64,000 nt of DNA from Terriglobia bacterium (GCA_020073665.1 JAIQEU010000006.1:434001-498000), one strand, 5' to 3'. Positions 26,315 to 35,528 are shown, numbered from the stretch's first letter. Translations and numbers: made by a program. Notes: generated from the sequence alone by a model not told the origin.

Positions 26315-26710
26315 TCAGTGCGGCTTTGGCTTCTCCGCTGGTTTGGCATGGGCTTTGATGTAGTCGATTGCATTGCCCACGGTGTGCATCTTCTCTGCGT
26401 CTTCATCGGAAATATTTATGTCGAAGGCTTCCTCGAAGGCCATGACCAGTTCCACCACATCCAGAGAGTCAGCTCCAAGGTCTTCGATGAAACGCGCACT
26501 GGGGACCACCTTGGCCTCGTCAACCTCCAGTTGCTCCACGACGATTTTCTGGACCTTCTCGGCGACCGGATCCTTTTGCGGGGGGTCGGAGGTCTTTTGT
26601 GGAGGCGCAGCGGTTGCCGCGGTTCCCCGGAGGAAAACCGAAGCCGTAAAGGCTGCGGCGGTGACCGTGGACCATGACAGAAACTTCCTGCGAGACCACT
26701 TCTGAGTCAT
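26315..26710 (-). CDS. Acyl carrier protein with an N-terminal Tat-type signal
   Basis: A 131-residue protein. Residues 1-35 form a twin-arginine signal: basic start, S-R-R-K-F-L at 6-11, a hydrophobic stretch and a cleavage-like ATAA at 32-35. A Pro/Gln/Lys linker follows. Residues about 49-122 are a complete acyl carrier protein with the phosphopantetheine site Ser82 in [16 protein letters not shown], plus the usual helices III and IV. No alternative ATG, GTG or TTG occurs between the signal and Met90, so the ACP core must be made with this leader. If exported folded by Tat, it would carry a phosphopantetheine arm outside the cytoplasm. No fatty-acid gene is nearby. A hairpin (26727-26742) lies just upstream. 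Confidence 0.85.
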   Translation of the reverse strand: MTQKWSRRKFLSWSTVTAAAFTASVFLRGTAATAAPPQKTSDPPQKDPVAEKVQKIVVEQLEVDEAKVVPSARFIEDLGADSLDVVELVMAFEEAFDINISDEDAEKMHTVGNAIDYIKAHAKPAEKPKPH

Positions 26711-26726
26711 ATCGCACGCTTGTTTC

Positions 26727-26742
26727 GGAGAGGCAGCTCTCC
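26727..26742. promoter_or_regulatory. Hairpin upstream of the Tat-ACP gene
   Basis: Perfect six-base arms GGAGAG and CTCTCC around a four-base loop, starting 17 bases upstream of the ATG at 26710. It could be a leader structure; no known riboswitch class is recognised. Confidence 0.3.
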
Positions 26743-26935
26743 ACAGAAGCTGGGGACATTTCGGGGCTGCGACCGGACAAGGACGGCATTCTACACCCGC
26801 GCACTCCGGGCAGTGGCGGTCGTGGTCGCCGCCGACGTGGGCGCGATTCCAGAATCTGCTGACTTTGCTTCACTTTCACCTGTTCAGATTTCCCCCCTGC
26901 ATTTATTCTGATTTCTCGCTTTATGTCTGCGAAAC

Positions 26936-28198
26936 GTGCCCATGAGGTTCCTGAGGCGTTGGAAGATCCGGATCCTGCTGTTCCTTGCCGTGGTGGGGCC
27001 GGGATTCATTACCGCGAACGTCGACAACGATGCCGGCGGCATCTGGACCTACTCGTCTGCCGGGGCGCAGTTCGGGCACATGCTGTTGTGGACCATGATC
27101 CCCGTCACCCTGGCGCTGATCGTGGTGCAGGAAATGACTGCCCGCATGGGCGCGGTCACCGGCAAGGGTTTGAGCGACCTGATCCGGGAAGAATTCGGAT
27201 TGCGCATCACGTTTTTTATGATGATCGGCATCCTGATCACCAACTTCGGCAACGTGGTGGCCGAATTCGCCGGTATCGCCGGCAGCCTTGAACTGTTCGG
27301 CATCTCCAAGTACATCTCGGTTCCCATCTGCGGTGTGATCGTGTGGCTGATCGTAGTGAAGGGCCAGTACAAGAGCGTAGAGAAAGTGTTCCTGGTGGCT
27401 TCATTTTTTTATGTGACCTACATTTTTGCCGGCGTGCTGGCGAAACCCGCTTGGGCGGACGCGCTCCGAGCCACGGTGAAACCGCCGTCGCTCGGCGCGT
27501 TCCGCGAGCAAGCCTACCTGTACATGGTCATCGGCCTGGTGGGGACCACGATTGCACCCTGGATGCAGTTCTACCTGCAGGCGTCGGTGGTGGAGAAAGG
27601 CGTGACCCGCCGCCAGTACAAGGCTTCGCAAATTGATGTGATTGCAGGCTGCGTGTTCACCGATCTGGTGGCCTGGTTCATTATCGTGGCCTGCGCTGCC
27701 ACGCTCTATGTGCATGGCTACCACAGCGTGGCCAACGCCAAGGATGCCGCGCAGGCCCTGCGGCCCCTGGCCGGAGACTACGCCTACATCCTGTTCGCCA
27801 TGGGGCTGTTCAACGCATCGCTGTTTGCCGCTTCGATTCTTCCTCTGTCCACGGCCTATACGGTTTGCGAAGGGCTGGGATTCGAGTCCGGCGTGGGGAT
27901 GCAATTCAGTGAAGCCCCGGTCTTCTACTGGCTGTACACGGCGCTGATTGTTACCGGCGGAGGGGTGATTCTGATTCCCAACCTGCCCCTGGTGAAGATC
28001 GTGATCTTTTCCCAAGTAGTGAACGGGGTGGTACTGCCGTTTGTTCTGATCTTCATGCTGTTGCTGATTAACAAGAAGGCGCTGATGGGCGAGCACGTGA
28101 ACTCACGCTTCTTCAATGCGGTGGCCTGGGCCACCACGGTGCTGATGATTGCCTTGACGGTGGCCTGGTTCTGGACACTCCGAGGCGGCGGAGGCTAG
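26936..28198 (+). CDS. Nramp-family divalent metal transporter, atypical binding motifs
   Basis: A 420-residue protein with about eleven membrane helices in the Nramp (LeuT) fold. In helix 1 the usual D-P-G-N is replaced by N-V-D-N-D-A-G-G (residues 28-35). In helix 6 the usual M-P-H is replaced by A-P-W-M-Q-F-Y (207-213). Loss of the metal-binding Met is a feature of Nramp-related magnesium transporters, so Mg2+ or Mn2+ transport is more likely than Fe2+, though this is inferred. The start is the GTG at 26936, and the ATG at 26942 is equally possible. No Mn or Mg riboswitch was recognised in the 225 bases upstream. It converges on the regulator gene. Confidence 0.88.
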   Translation: MPMRFLRRWKIRILLFLAVVGPGFITANVDNDAGGIWTYSSAGAQFGHMLLWTMIPVTLALIVVQEMTARMGAVTGKGLSDLIREEFGLRITFFMMIGILITNFGNVVAEFAGIAGSLELFGISKYISVPICGVIVWLIVVKGQYKSVEKVFLVASFFYVTYIFAGVLAKPAWADALRATVKPPSLGAFREQAYLYMVIGLVGTTIAPWMQFYLQASVVEKGVTRRQYKASQIDVIAGCVFTDLVAWFIIVACAATLYVHGYHSVANAKDAAQALRPLAGDYAYILFAMGLFNASLFAASILPLSTAYTVCEGLGFESGVGMQFSEAPVFYWLYTALIVTGGGVILIPNLPLVKIVIFSQVVNGVVLPFVLIFMLLLINKKALMGEHVNSRFFNAVAWATTVLMIALTVAWFWTLRGGGG

Positions 28199-28202
28199 GC
28201 GG

Positions 28203-28214
28203 GCGGGCGCCCGC
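28203..28214. terminator. GC palindrome between converging genes
   Basis: Perfect palindrome GCGGGCGCCCGC directly after the Nramp stop and before the end of the opposing regulator gene. A related GGGCGCCC sits at 613-620, downstream of the zinc-ribbon gene. There is no T-run; termination is inferred from position. Confidence 0.35.
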
Positions 28215-28226
28215 GCCCACGCGTGC

Positions 28227-30197
28227 TTACTGCGGGAAGCCTATTTTTTTCGCCAATTCCTGAAACCGCGGATCTGATCGCAGCGGATCCAGTTCTGGAT
28301 CGATGAGCAGCCACAGCAATTCGGTTTCCCGACTCTCGTAGGATTTGTTCAGGGCGGCCAGGGCAGCCTCCCGTTCTCCCAGGTCTGCATGGTCTCGGCC
28401 AAGGTAAAGCCACGGCCTGCCGTAGTGCTGATGGATCTTGATGCACTGCTGCAGGTAACCCGTTTTCCCGTCGGCTGAGTATGCCGTCGGGAGGCGATCC
28501 ACTAGCGTAACCACCTCGCCCTTGGTGTCCCACAGCTTGACGGCAGCGTGGAGGTAAGGCACGGACTCCAGGTATTTCCCCTGGCGGCGGAGGACCCAAT
28601 AGATACCGTCAAACGGCGGGAAGAACTGCGGATCGATCTTCAGGGCCGCGTGGTACTGATCGAGAGCCAGGTCATACTGCCGCGCCTGCTGGAAGGTATT
28701 GGCCGATTGCAGATGGACGACAGCCGAAAGCGGGTCCAGGGCCAGCGCAGTCTGCATTTCACGCACTGCTTCTTGGTGCCGGGCCATGAGCGAAAGGAAT
28801 TCTCCGTACCACTGGTGCCCGGTGGAATAGTTGGGATCCAGTTCCAGAGTCTTTTTGAACTCCTTCTCCGCCCCGATAAAGTCCCAGTCCAGATAGAGCC
28901 GAACTTCCGCGATGGAGAGATGCGCCTCCGCCAGCGAATCGTCCAGTGCCAGGGCCTTGGCGGCTGCATCGCGTGCCTTGGGGAATGCCTCGGCCTGCGA
29001 CACCTTGGTCAACATGGGAAGCACGATGTAGCACTGTGCCAGCCCGGCGTAGCTGCGGGCGTCGTTGGGGTCTTCCTGGATTGCCCGATTGAAATACTCG
29101 ATCGCCGTCGTCAGGCTTTCCTCGGTGCGCAGGGCCCAGTAGTGACGGCCTTGCAAATAGTCCTGAAATGCCTGCGGATTCAGGGTACGGCTGTGGGCCA
29201 GAGTCTGCTGCTGCTGCGGCGTCAGCCGGAACTCGATTTGCTGGGCGATGTCCTGCGCCAGCTCTCCCTCGAGCAAAAGAACGTCGCTCAATTGGCGATC
29301 GTAGGCCTCAGCCCACAAGTGCTGGTCGGTCGCGGCGTCGATCAATTGCACACGCACCCGGATGCGGTCGCCGGAGCGTTCCACCGAGCCTTCTAATACA
29401 GCGCCAACATGCAGTTCGCGGGCAATTTCAGGAATGGTCTTGTGCGTCCCTTTGTACTGCATGGCTGAAGTGCGCGAGATTACTTTCGGTCCCGCCAGCT
29501 TTGCCAAGTCGGTGATGATCTCATCGGTCATGCCGTCGGCAAAGTACTCTTGGCTCGAGTCGGCAGAGACATTTAGCAAGGGCAGCACCGCGATCGCCTG
29601 GATAGAGCCGGATGGGGGCACCTGAGCCGCTGACTTGAAGCGCATGCGGATGGCGATGCCCACAGCCAGCAGGACCAAAGCCATGGCTAGCGACGCAAAG
29701 AGACGGATTCGACGCTGAGAGACTAGAACAATATCGCTGGGCGGGAGGCCAGGTTGTGGTTTTGCGTCGGAAGCTGTGCCGGTCGACACTACGCAATTGG
29801 CAGATTCTTCCTCCGGTTGGCCCTGGCCCTCCAGGGAGACGCTGGGGCTGGTCAGAGGCTTCGAATCGGACACCGCAGCCACAAACCTGTAGCCGATACG
29901 GGGCACGGTCTCAATGAAACGAGGGGTGTCCGAGGAGTCGTTCAATGCGGCACGAAGTTTCTTGATGGCGGTGTTTAATCCGTCGTCGAACTCCACGAAA
30001 GTGTCCCCAGGCCAAAGGGTTTGTTTCAGTTCGTCCCGGGTGACGACCACGCCTTGCCGCTCCAACAACAGCGCCAGGACTTGAAAAGGTTGCTCTTGCA
30101 GCCGGATGCGGTAGCCGCTCTTGGTCAATCGGCGGTTGTCTAAGTCCACTTCGAAGGTGCCGAAGCGCACGATCCGACGCTGTGTAATCGGTTCCAT
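28227..30197 (-). CDS. CadC-like membrane regulator: winged helix, TolB-like domain, TPRs
   Basis: A 656-residue protein. Residues about 8-105 form an OmpR/CadC-type winged helix (FGTFEVDLDNRRL; RDELKQTLWPGDTFVEFDDGLNTAIKKLR). A single membrane helix lies near 170-190. Residues about 200-330 are the TolB-N-like domain also seen in adenylate cyclases (AVLPLLNVSADSSQEYFADGMTDEIITDLAKL). The rest are TPR repeats (about 370-600). The arrangement is that of a cytoplasmic DNA-binding domain with a periplasmic sensor, frequent in acidobacteria. It lacks a receiver domain, so it is not phosphorylated. It diverges from the di-haem gene at 30505, a possible target. Confidence 0.9.
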   Translation of the reverse strand: MEPITQRRIVRFGTFEVDLDNRRLTKSGYRIRLQEQPFQVLALLLERQGVVVTRDELKQTLWPGDTFVEFDDGLNTAIKKLRAALNDSSDTPRFIETVPRIGYRFVAAVSDSKPLTSPSVSLEGQGQPEEESANCVVSTGTASDAKPQPGLPPSDIVLVSQRRIRLFASLAMALVLLAVGIAIRMRFKSAAQVPPSGSIQAIAVLPLLNVSADSSQEYFADGMTDEIITDLAKLAGPKVISRTSAMQYKGTHKTIPEIARELHVGAVLEGSVERSGDRIRVRVQLIDAATDQHLWAEAYDRQLSDVLLLEGELAQDIAQQIEFRLTPQQQQTLAHSRTLNPQAFQDYLQGRHYWALRTEESLTTAIEYFNRAIQEDPNDARSYAGLAQCYIVLPMLTKVSQAEAFPKARDAAAKALALDDSLAEAHLSIAEVRLYLDWDFIGAEKEFKKTLELDPNYSTGHQWYGEFLSLMARHQEAVREMQTALALDPLSAVVHLQSANTFQQARQYDLALDQYHAALKIDPQFFPPFDGIYWVLRRQGKYLESVPYLHAAVKLWDTKGEVVTLVDRLPTAYSADGKTGYLQQCIKIHQHYGRPWLYLGRDHADLGEREAALAALNKSYESRETELLWLLIDPELDPLRSDPRFQELAKKIGFPQ

Positions 30198-30504
30198 GGC
30201 CCATCCAGCAAAGGTTTTAGCCGCATCATCCTACCATGAGGCAGTTCAGGGGACGAGATAAGGGATTTGTTAACAATGCATTACATGTTCAGATGGAAAT
30301 CCGGGCCAATCCCTTTGACCGAGGTGTGCAGTTCCTCCAGAGTGACCGCACGTTGCGCGAAGTACGTCCTGTCTCTTGGGGGCTTTGGCAGGACGAGAAC
30401 AAAGTCGCGCTAAATCAAAAATTCCGGTTTGTCTGGATCCGTGCCAAGGCGTCCTTAAGTCTCGGTGAAGCTTGGAATAGCCACTAAGAAGGGGAGGTTG
30501 TGGG
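30198..30504. other. Divergent intergenic region with inverted repeats
   Basis: 307 bases between the CadC-like regulator and the di-haem gene, without a gene. It contains the perfect palindrome TTGTTAACAA at 30267-30276 and a hairpin with seven-base arms (CGTCCTG at 30365-30371, CAGGACG at 30389-30395). Either could be an operator for the divergent regulator. Confidence 0.4.
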
Positions 30505-32073
30505 ATGAAACGCTCTTTACTGCTAAACGTAGTTGCCGGTTGTGCGCTGTTGCTCTCGGCCAACTGCATATTCGCTCAAAAGGATCCCGGGGTGCGCGGC
30601 GGGCTGGCAAATACTGGAGGTGGTTTGGAATATCGCGGGATTCCGATTCCGCATCCACCGGTCATCAGTCCGAACCCGACAACGGGAGCTACGATCAACG
30701 ACAACGAACTCGCATCCTTCGAGGAAGGGATTCTGCGCGCCGGCCAATTGGAGTCCACCTGCGATAAGTGTGCCGACGTAACCGATGGCTCCCCGGTCCC
30801 CGGCGAACTAGATCCCTTGTTCCCGCAGCGTCTCACCAACTCCAACGGGCTGGGCGCCCGGCACAACTCCGACCAGTGCTTTTCTTGCCATGGCCAGCCG
30901 GTCTTGGGCGGATCCGGCGGGTTTCTCGTTCCCAACCCTCTCGATTCGGTCTCGCGGCCGCCGGAGAACCCACAGTTCCGGTTGATTCCTCACCGCTTCG
31001 GGAGGCAGAACGTTGTCCCCGATTTCGAGAAGCAGCTTGGTCCCATCCGCGAAGTACGCTTTAAGTTCAATCCCGACGGTACGCGAGACGGTGGCGTGCA
31101 TCAGCTCTGGACCGTACGCGGAAGCACCAACGATCCAACCATTCCCAACTGCGCTCTTACGCAGCCTGATTTCGAGTCGGAGGAGAAGGCAGGCAATCTG
31201 GCTTTCCGTATTCCTCTGCAGATGCTGGGACTGGGGCTGATTGAGTCCGTCCAGGACCGTGAGATTTTGGCGCAGCACGAGGCTACTGCCGCGCGGCGTG
31301 CGCGGCTGGGCATTTCCGGGCATCCCAACCGCAGCGGCAACGACGGCACCATCACGCGGTTTGGGTGGAAGGCCCAGAACAAGTCAATCACCATTTTTGC
31401 GGGTGAAGCCTACAACGTTGAAATGGGCATCACCAACGAAGCCTTTCCCACGGCAACCGAGGAGGATCCCAATTGCCAGGGACCGGAAAAACCGGAGCCC
31501 AACGACGTCGTCCGCACGGCCGACAATGATAACGGCAACCAGTGGTTTGACAACCCGCTTCACATCATGCCGGACTGGCAGCAATTCCAAATCCTGATGC
31601 GCTTCACGGATGGGCCAGCGCCAGCGGACCATCCCAGCGCGAGTGCCCAGAAAGGCCGCGAGCTTTTTGATCACATTGGATGTGCTCTGTGTCATACGCC
31701 CCAAATGCAAACTGCGCCGGTCATGAATAGCCCGGTTCTCCAAGACCGGCCGGTCAAATTGTTTTCTGACGTGATGCTGCACCACATGGGAGTGCAACTG
31801 GCGGACAACATCGTGCAAGGGCAGGCGGGGCCCGACGAGTTCCGCACCACTCCTCTCTGGGGAGTCGGCCAGCGGATCTTTTTCCTGCACGACGGCAGAA
31901 CGGCCGACTTGCTTGAGGCCATCCGGGCCCATGAGTCGCCGGCGTCGGCGCCTGATCCCGCTCACCACGCTCCCGCTTACCCTGCTTCTGAGGCGAATGG
32001 CGTAGTCCATAAGTTCAACGCGCTATCGCCAACAGAACAGCAGGCCATTCTGGACTTCCTTCGTTCGCTGTGA
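30505..32073 (+). CDS. Di-haem cytochrome c oxidoreductase (putative peroxidase family)
   Basis: A 522-residue secreted protein with a signal peptide (MKRSLLLNVVAGCALLLSANCIFAQ). It has two CxxCH haem-binding sites, Cys125-Cys128-His129 (QCFSCHG) and Cys393-Cys396-His397 (GCALCHT), placing it in the di-haem oxidoreductase family related to bacterial cytochrome c peroxidase and MauG. The C-terminal part has the TPLWGVGQRIFFLHDGR region conserved in these proteins. The substrate is unknown. GGGAGG lies about nine bases before the ATG. It heads a string of secreted-protein genes (DUF4097, GloVer). A further C-D-K-C (residues 86-89) lacks a haem-binding His. Confidence 0.88.
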   Translation: MKRSLLLNVVAGCALLLSANCIFAQKDPGVRGGLANTGGGLEYRGIPIPHPPVISPNPTTGATINDNELASFEEGILRAGQLESTCDKCADVTDGSPVPGELDPLFPQRLTNSNGLGARHNSDQCFSCHGQPVLGGSGGFLVPNPLDSVSRPPENPQFRLIPHRFGRQNVVPDFEKQLGPIREVRFKFNPDGTRDGGVHQLWTVRGSTNDPTIPNCALTQPDFESEEKAGNLAFRIPLQMLGLGLIESVQDREILAQHEATAARRARLGISGHPNRSGNDGTITRFGWKAQNKSITIFAGEAYNVEMGITNEAFPTATEEDPNCQGPEKPEPNDVVRTADNDNGNQWFDNPLHIMPDWQQFQILMRFTDGPAPADHPSASAQKGRELFDHIGCALCHTPQMQTAPVMNSPVLQDRPVKLFSDVMLHHMGVQLADNIVQGQAGPDEFRTTPLWGVGQRIFFLHDGRTADLLEAIRAHESPASAPDPAHHAPAYPASEANGVVHKFNALSPTEQQAILDFLRSL

Positions 32074-32162
32074 TCGAGGGTTGGTGGCAGCTCTCTGAGA
32101 GTTTCATCTCGGAGGGCTGCCGGTTTCAAAAACTGAAGAGGTTGCAACGGAAGGAGAGAGCG

Positions 32163-33152
32163 GTGCGATTGTCAGGAGCGCGATTCGTCGAACAGGTTGT
32201 TTCGTGGCCAATGCTCGTCATCATCCTAGTCGTTTGCACACAGCCCGCATCGGCACAGTCGGGCAACGAATTCCACCGGACGATTGAGGTGTCGGTTGCC
32301 GACACGGTAGATCTCGACGTGGAACTGTCCGAAGGGGACCTGCAAATTGTTTATGGCCGCGATGGCCAAATGTCGATCACGACAATCGCACAACATCCGG
32401 TTGGAAGCACCGAGGGCGACGAATGCCCCGTGGCCGCGCCCGCGATTACTCAGGATGGAAATCACGTAAAGATCCGGCAGTCGTCTGGAGCGACATGCCC
32501 ACAACAACGCAACAGGGTGCTCTACCGGATCGATGTGCCGTATCGGACAGAGTTGCGTTCCGTGCTGGGCATCGGAAAGCAAACCATCATGGGAATTATG
32601 GGCCCTGTGGAGGCATTGACCAACAAGGGCGACATCAAAGTGGCCTACATATCGAAAGGCGTGGCAGTCAAGGCTGCGTCCGGAGATCTCTATCTCGAAA
32701 TGATTGGCGAGCGTGTTGATGCCAGGACGGGCAGCGGCAACATCTCGTGTCTGCGCGCAGCTCAAGGAGCCAGTGTGGAGACCGGAGACGGCGACATTGT
32801 TTTGATGGTAGTGGGCCCTTCTGCGGCAACCGTGAAAAAAGGGAATGGAAGAATTGAAGTGGGCGGAGCGAGAGGCACCTTCTCCGGTTCGACCGACGGG
32901 GGAGATCTACACATCAAGGCGCTACCGCACGACGATTGGGTCTTGAAGAGTGCCACAGGAAATATTCACGTCGAACTCCCCCCAGCCGCCGGTTTTGAAG
33001 TCGACGCCACCACGACCTCAGGCGAACTCGCGATCAAGCGCGACGACATTGCAAGGTCGGACTCTGCGGTCCGGCACTTCCATCAGAAGGTGAACGGCGG
33101 GGGGAAACAGATCGAGGTACGTACGGAGAGCGGGAAGATCGTGATCGGGTGA
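32163..33152 (+). CDS. Exported DUF4097-type beta-helix protein
   Basis: About 329 residues with an N-terminal signal or anchor (SWPMLVIILVVCTQPASA, cleavage before QSG). The body is a series of short repeats such as ALTNKGDIKVAYISKGVAVKAASGDLYLEMIGERVDARTGSG..., giving the G-D-I or G-N-I turns of a DUF4097/DUF4098 right-handed beta-helix (putative adhesin). A GTG at 32070 would overlap the previous stop codon, but the GTG at 32163 has GGAG five bases upstream and starts the signal peptide, so it was chosen. It is probably co-transcribed with the di-haem gene and the GloVer gene. The function is unknown. Confidence 0.82.
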   Translation: MRLSGARFVEQVVSWPMLVIILVVCTQPASAQSGNEFHRTIEVSVADTVDLDVELSEGDLQIVYGRDGQMSITTIAQHPVGSTEGDECPVAAPAITQDGNHVKIRQSSGATCPQQRNRVLYRIDVPYRTELRSVLGIGKQTIMGIMGPVEALTNKGDIKVAYISKGVAVKAASGDLYLEMIGERVDARTGSGNISCLRAAQGASVETGDGDIVLMVVGPSAATVKKGNGRIEVGGARGTFSGSTDGGDLHIKALPHDDWVLKSATGNIHVELPPAAGFEVDATTTSGELAIKRDDIARSDSAVRHFHQKVNGGGKQIEVRTESGKIVIG

Positions 33153-33200
33153 GGGATCGGTACTTGGGGCCACGAATGCTGCCGATTTTAGGAGATGTCG

Positions 33201-34790
33201 ATGACTAACCCAAATGTGACACTAATTCGGAAGATGGCGACGTTGGCCATGTTCCTCATATTGGTAGCTGGCGCTGGAATGGCGCAGACCACGAATGTTC
33301 TCTACCGCTTCCAGTATGACGGGCTGGTGCCGAGCGGATTCTCGCATGGCGAAATTCTTTACGACGAACTGGTGCAGGGCGCGGACGGCAACTTCTATGG
33401 GACGACTACCCTCGGCGGTTCTGGCACCTGCCTGGGACCATTCGGCGTGCAAGGCTGCGGCACCGTGTTCAAGATAACGCCCTCGGGGGCGCAGACGGTT
33501 CTGTTCAATTTCCCTTACGACCCTAATACAAATACGGCGGTCGATGGTATCTACCCGTACGGTGGCCTGGTGCAGGGCAGAGACGGAAACTTCTACGGCA
33601 CCACCAGTGGCGGAGGCAACGCTCTCGGGGTCTGCAACGGAACGTTGGGTTGCGGCGTGGTCTTCAAGATCACGCCGACCGGAACGTTCACGGGGCTGCA
33701 CACCTTCAATGGTGTTTTCGGCACCCCGGCAGAAGGGGGAGTTCCGACTGGCAGACTGATCCTCGGCCGCGACGGAAATCTTTACGGAACGACCAATGAG
33801 GGTGGCTTGACTGCCGACGGGGTAGCCAACCAGGGAACGATCTTCAGGATTTCGCCGAGCGGTGCGTTCACCACGCTGATTTCTTTTGAGGGCGACTTTA
33901 ACGGCTTCACGGACCCTTCTCAACCTTATGCGGGACTGGTGCAGGGCAAAGACGGGAGGTTCTACGGCACCACCAGATTCGGCGGCACGTCCGGGTTCGG
34001 CACCATTTTCAGCTACTCCCCGTCGGCGGGACTGAAGGTGCTGCATTCTTTCGTGGAACTGCCTGGCCAGATTTTCCCTGACGGAGAGTTTCCCCTGGCG
34101 GCATTGCTGCAAGCCAGCGACGGAAACTTGTATGGCACGGCGTCTGACGGTGGAGCGCTTAGTACTTATTACCAGTGCGGCACGCTGTTCAAGATCACCA
34201 CCAAAGGGGTTTTTACCAAGCTGTGGGACTTCAACACGACCGCAACTCCACTGAATGGTTTCATTCCCTACGGCGGGTTGATTCAGGCCAGCGACGGAAA
34301 TCTTTACGGCACGACCCAGGCGGGTGGCGGCACGCCTAACAGCGGTACGGTTTATGAGCTTACGTTGGGCGGAACCCTGTCGCAGGTCACGAGCTTTGAC
34401 TCCACGACAACCGGAGCGGCTCCCCAAAGCGTGCCCCTGCAGGCGGCGGACGGCACTCTGTACATCACGAACAGCATAGACGGCGGGACCAACTTGAGCC
34501 AGAGTGACGAGGGCACCATTGTGCAAATTGTGAGCGGCTTGCCGGCGCCCAAGCCAGTGGTGCTCAAGTTCGCCCCGGCGAGCGGAATGGTCGGCCAGAA
34601 GGTGACCATCAGTGGCGGCAGCTTCATCGGTACGACTGCAGTGTCATTCAACGGGACCGCGGCCACCTTCAAGGTGAAATCGACCAACACCTTGACCACT
34701 ACCGTACCCGCTGGTGCGACCACGGGACCGATCACCGTTACCAACGCCGGCGGATCGACCACGAGCGTTGCCAGCTTTACGGTGTTTTAG
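33201..34790 (+). CDS. Secreted GloVer-repeat protein with C-terminal IPT domain
   Basis: About 529 residues. After a signal peptide (MATLAMFLILVAGAGMAQ, reached from MTNPNVTLIRK) come roughly seven repeats of 50-60 residues carrying GLVQGxDGNFYGTTxxGG...GTVFKITPxG, the Gloeobacter/Verrucomicrobia (GloVer) repeat. The last 80 residues (PKPVVLKFAPASGMVGQKVTISG) form an IPT/TIG Ig-like domain. Such proteins are common in acidobacterial and verrucomicrobial secretomes and probably form a beta-propeller with an adhesive module. Two ATGs at 33195 and 33201 are possible; GGAG at 33191-33194 spaces better for 33201. Confidence 0.88.
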   Translation: MTNPNVTLIRKMATLAMFLILVAGAGMAQTTNVLYRFQYDGLVPSGFSHGEILYDELVQGADGNFYGTTTLGGSGTCLGPFGVQGCGTVFKITPSGAQTVLFNFPYDPNTNTAVDGIYPYGGLVQGRDGNFYGTTSGGGNALGVCNGTLGCGVVFKITPTGTFTGLHTFNGVFGTPAEGGVPTGRLILGRDGNLYGTTNEGGLTADGVANQGTIFRISPSGAFTTLISFEGDFNGFTDPSQPYAGLVQGKDGRFYGTTRFGGTSGFGTIFSYSPSAGLKVLHSFVELPGQIFPDGEFPLAALLQASDGNLYGTASDGGALSTYYQCGTLFKITTKGVFTKLWDFNTTATPLNGFIPYGGLIQASDGNLYGTTQAGGGTPNSGTVYELTLGGTLSQVTSFDSTTTGAAPQSVPLQAADGTLYITNSIDGGTNLSQSDEGTIVQIVSGLPAPKPVVLKFAPASGMVGQKVTISGGSFIGTTAVSFNGTAATFKVKSTNTLTTTVPAGATTGPITVTNAGGSTTSVASFTVF

Positions 34791-34885
34791 CCGGGGGCGC
34801 GGCAGAGGAGTGCGCTCCAGCCTGAGTTTCTATTTACAACAGTTGCTTCCGGGGTGCCCGCCGCTCGGGCAACCGTGCAATGGCT

Positions 34886-34923
34886 TCCCCAGGGGCGGCC
34901 CTAGTGGGGCCGTGCCCAGGGGA
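34886..34923. terminator. Long imperfect hairpin between converging genes
   Basis: Outer arms TCCCC/GGGGA and inner arms CGGCCC (34896-34901) and GGGCCG (34907-34912) around a short loop. It lies between the ends of the GloVer and fasciclin genes, so it may act in both directions. No T-run. Confidence 0.45.
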
Positions 34924-34936
34924 TGTGACGACCGTA

Positions 34937-35476
34937 CTAATGCTGCGCTGCGCTGATCTTGTGCTTTTGGACCTCCTCGAGGAACTCATGAAGCGTAAAC
35001 ATGTCCACGCGGTCGATGCCGTGAATCACGCCGTTGCCAGTGACAATGTCAGGCTTGACGAGTTGGGCGTGGTTAACCAGAACCGTTCCAGCTTTCCTTT
35101 CGATCGACAGGTTCCGCCCATCGAGGGTTCTCACTTTCGGCCGCCGCGATACTCCGGCGCTGGTTAGTGTGTCAGGAACGATGTAGCGGTTCAAGAAATT
35201 CGGCAGCAGGAAGCGGTTCTCGAACAGCTCTTTCCGCGTGTCCACCGGCAGTCTTGCAAAAGCTGCGTCGGTGGGGGCGAAGATCGTGTATGGCCCCTTG
35301 CCCCTGAGCATCGGCACCATGCCGCTAGCTCGGATCAAAGAAACCATGGTGTGAAACGAGCCGTCGGCGGCGGCCACATCAACGATGTTGGTGGAGCTAG
35401 CGGGCGTTTGAGCCCACAACAGGCCTGTCGCCAGCAGGAACATGAGTACGGCCTGGGCAAATCTAGTGGTTTTCAT
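34937..35476 (-). CDS. Secreted fasciclin (FAS1) domain protein
   Basis: A 179-residue protein with a signal peptide (MKTTRFAQAVLMFLLATGLLWAQ) and one FAS1 domain. The two family signatures are visible: the H1 box YTIFAPTDAAFARLP near residue 63 and the H2 box GNGVIHGIDRV near residue 147. FAS1 domains mediate cell adhesion or binding to polymers. A single domain of this length is typical for bacterial secreted forms. It follows the Ig-like gene on the same strand with a 52-base gap, so both may be transcribed together. Confidence 0.92.
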   Translation of the reverse strand: MKTTRFAQAVLMFLLATGLLWAQTPASSTNIVDVAAADGSFHTMVSLIRASGMVPMLRGKGPYTIFAPTDAAFARLPVDTRKELFENRFLLPNFLNRYIVPDTLTSAGVSRRPKVRTLDGRNLSIERKAGTVLVNHAQLVKPDIVTGNGVIHGIDRVDMFTLHEFLEEVQKHKISAAQH

Positions 35477-35528
35477 AAGTCTCCTCTCCGGGGCACGGCT
35501 CCCATTCGCGTGAGCATTTCGGGGCGCA

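Noticed and set aside
33222-34526. A 434-residue minus-strand frame opposite the GloVer gene
   Set aside because: It mirrors the GloVer repeat periodicity on the wrong strand and has no start signal.
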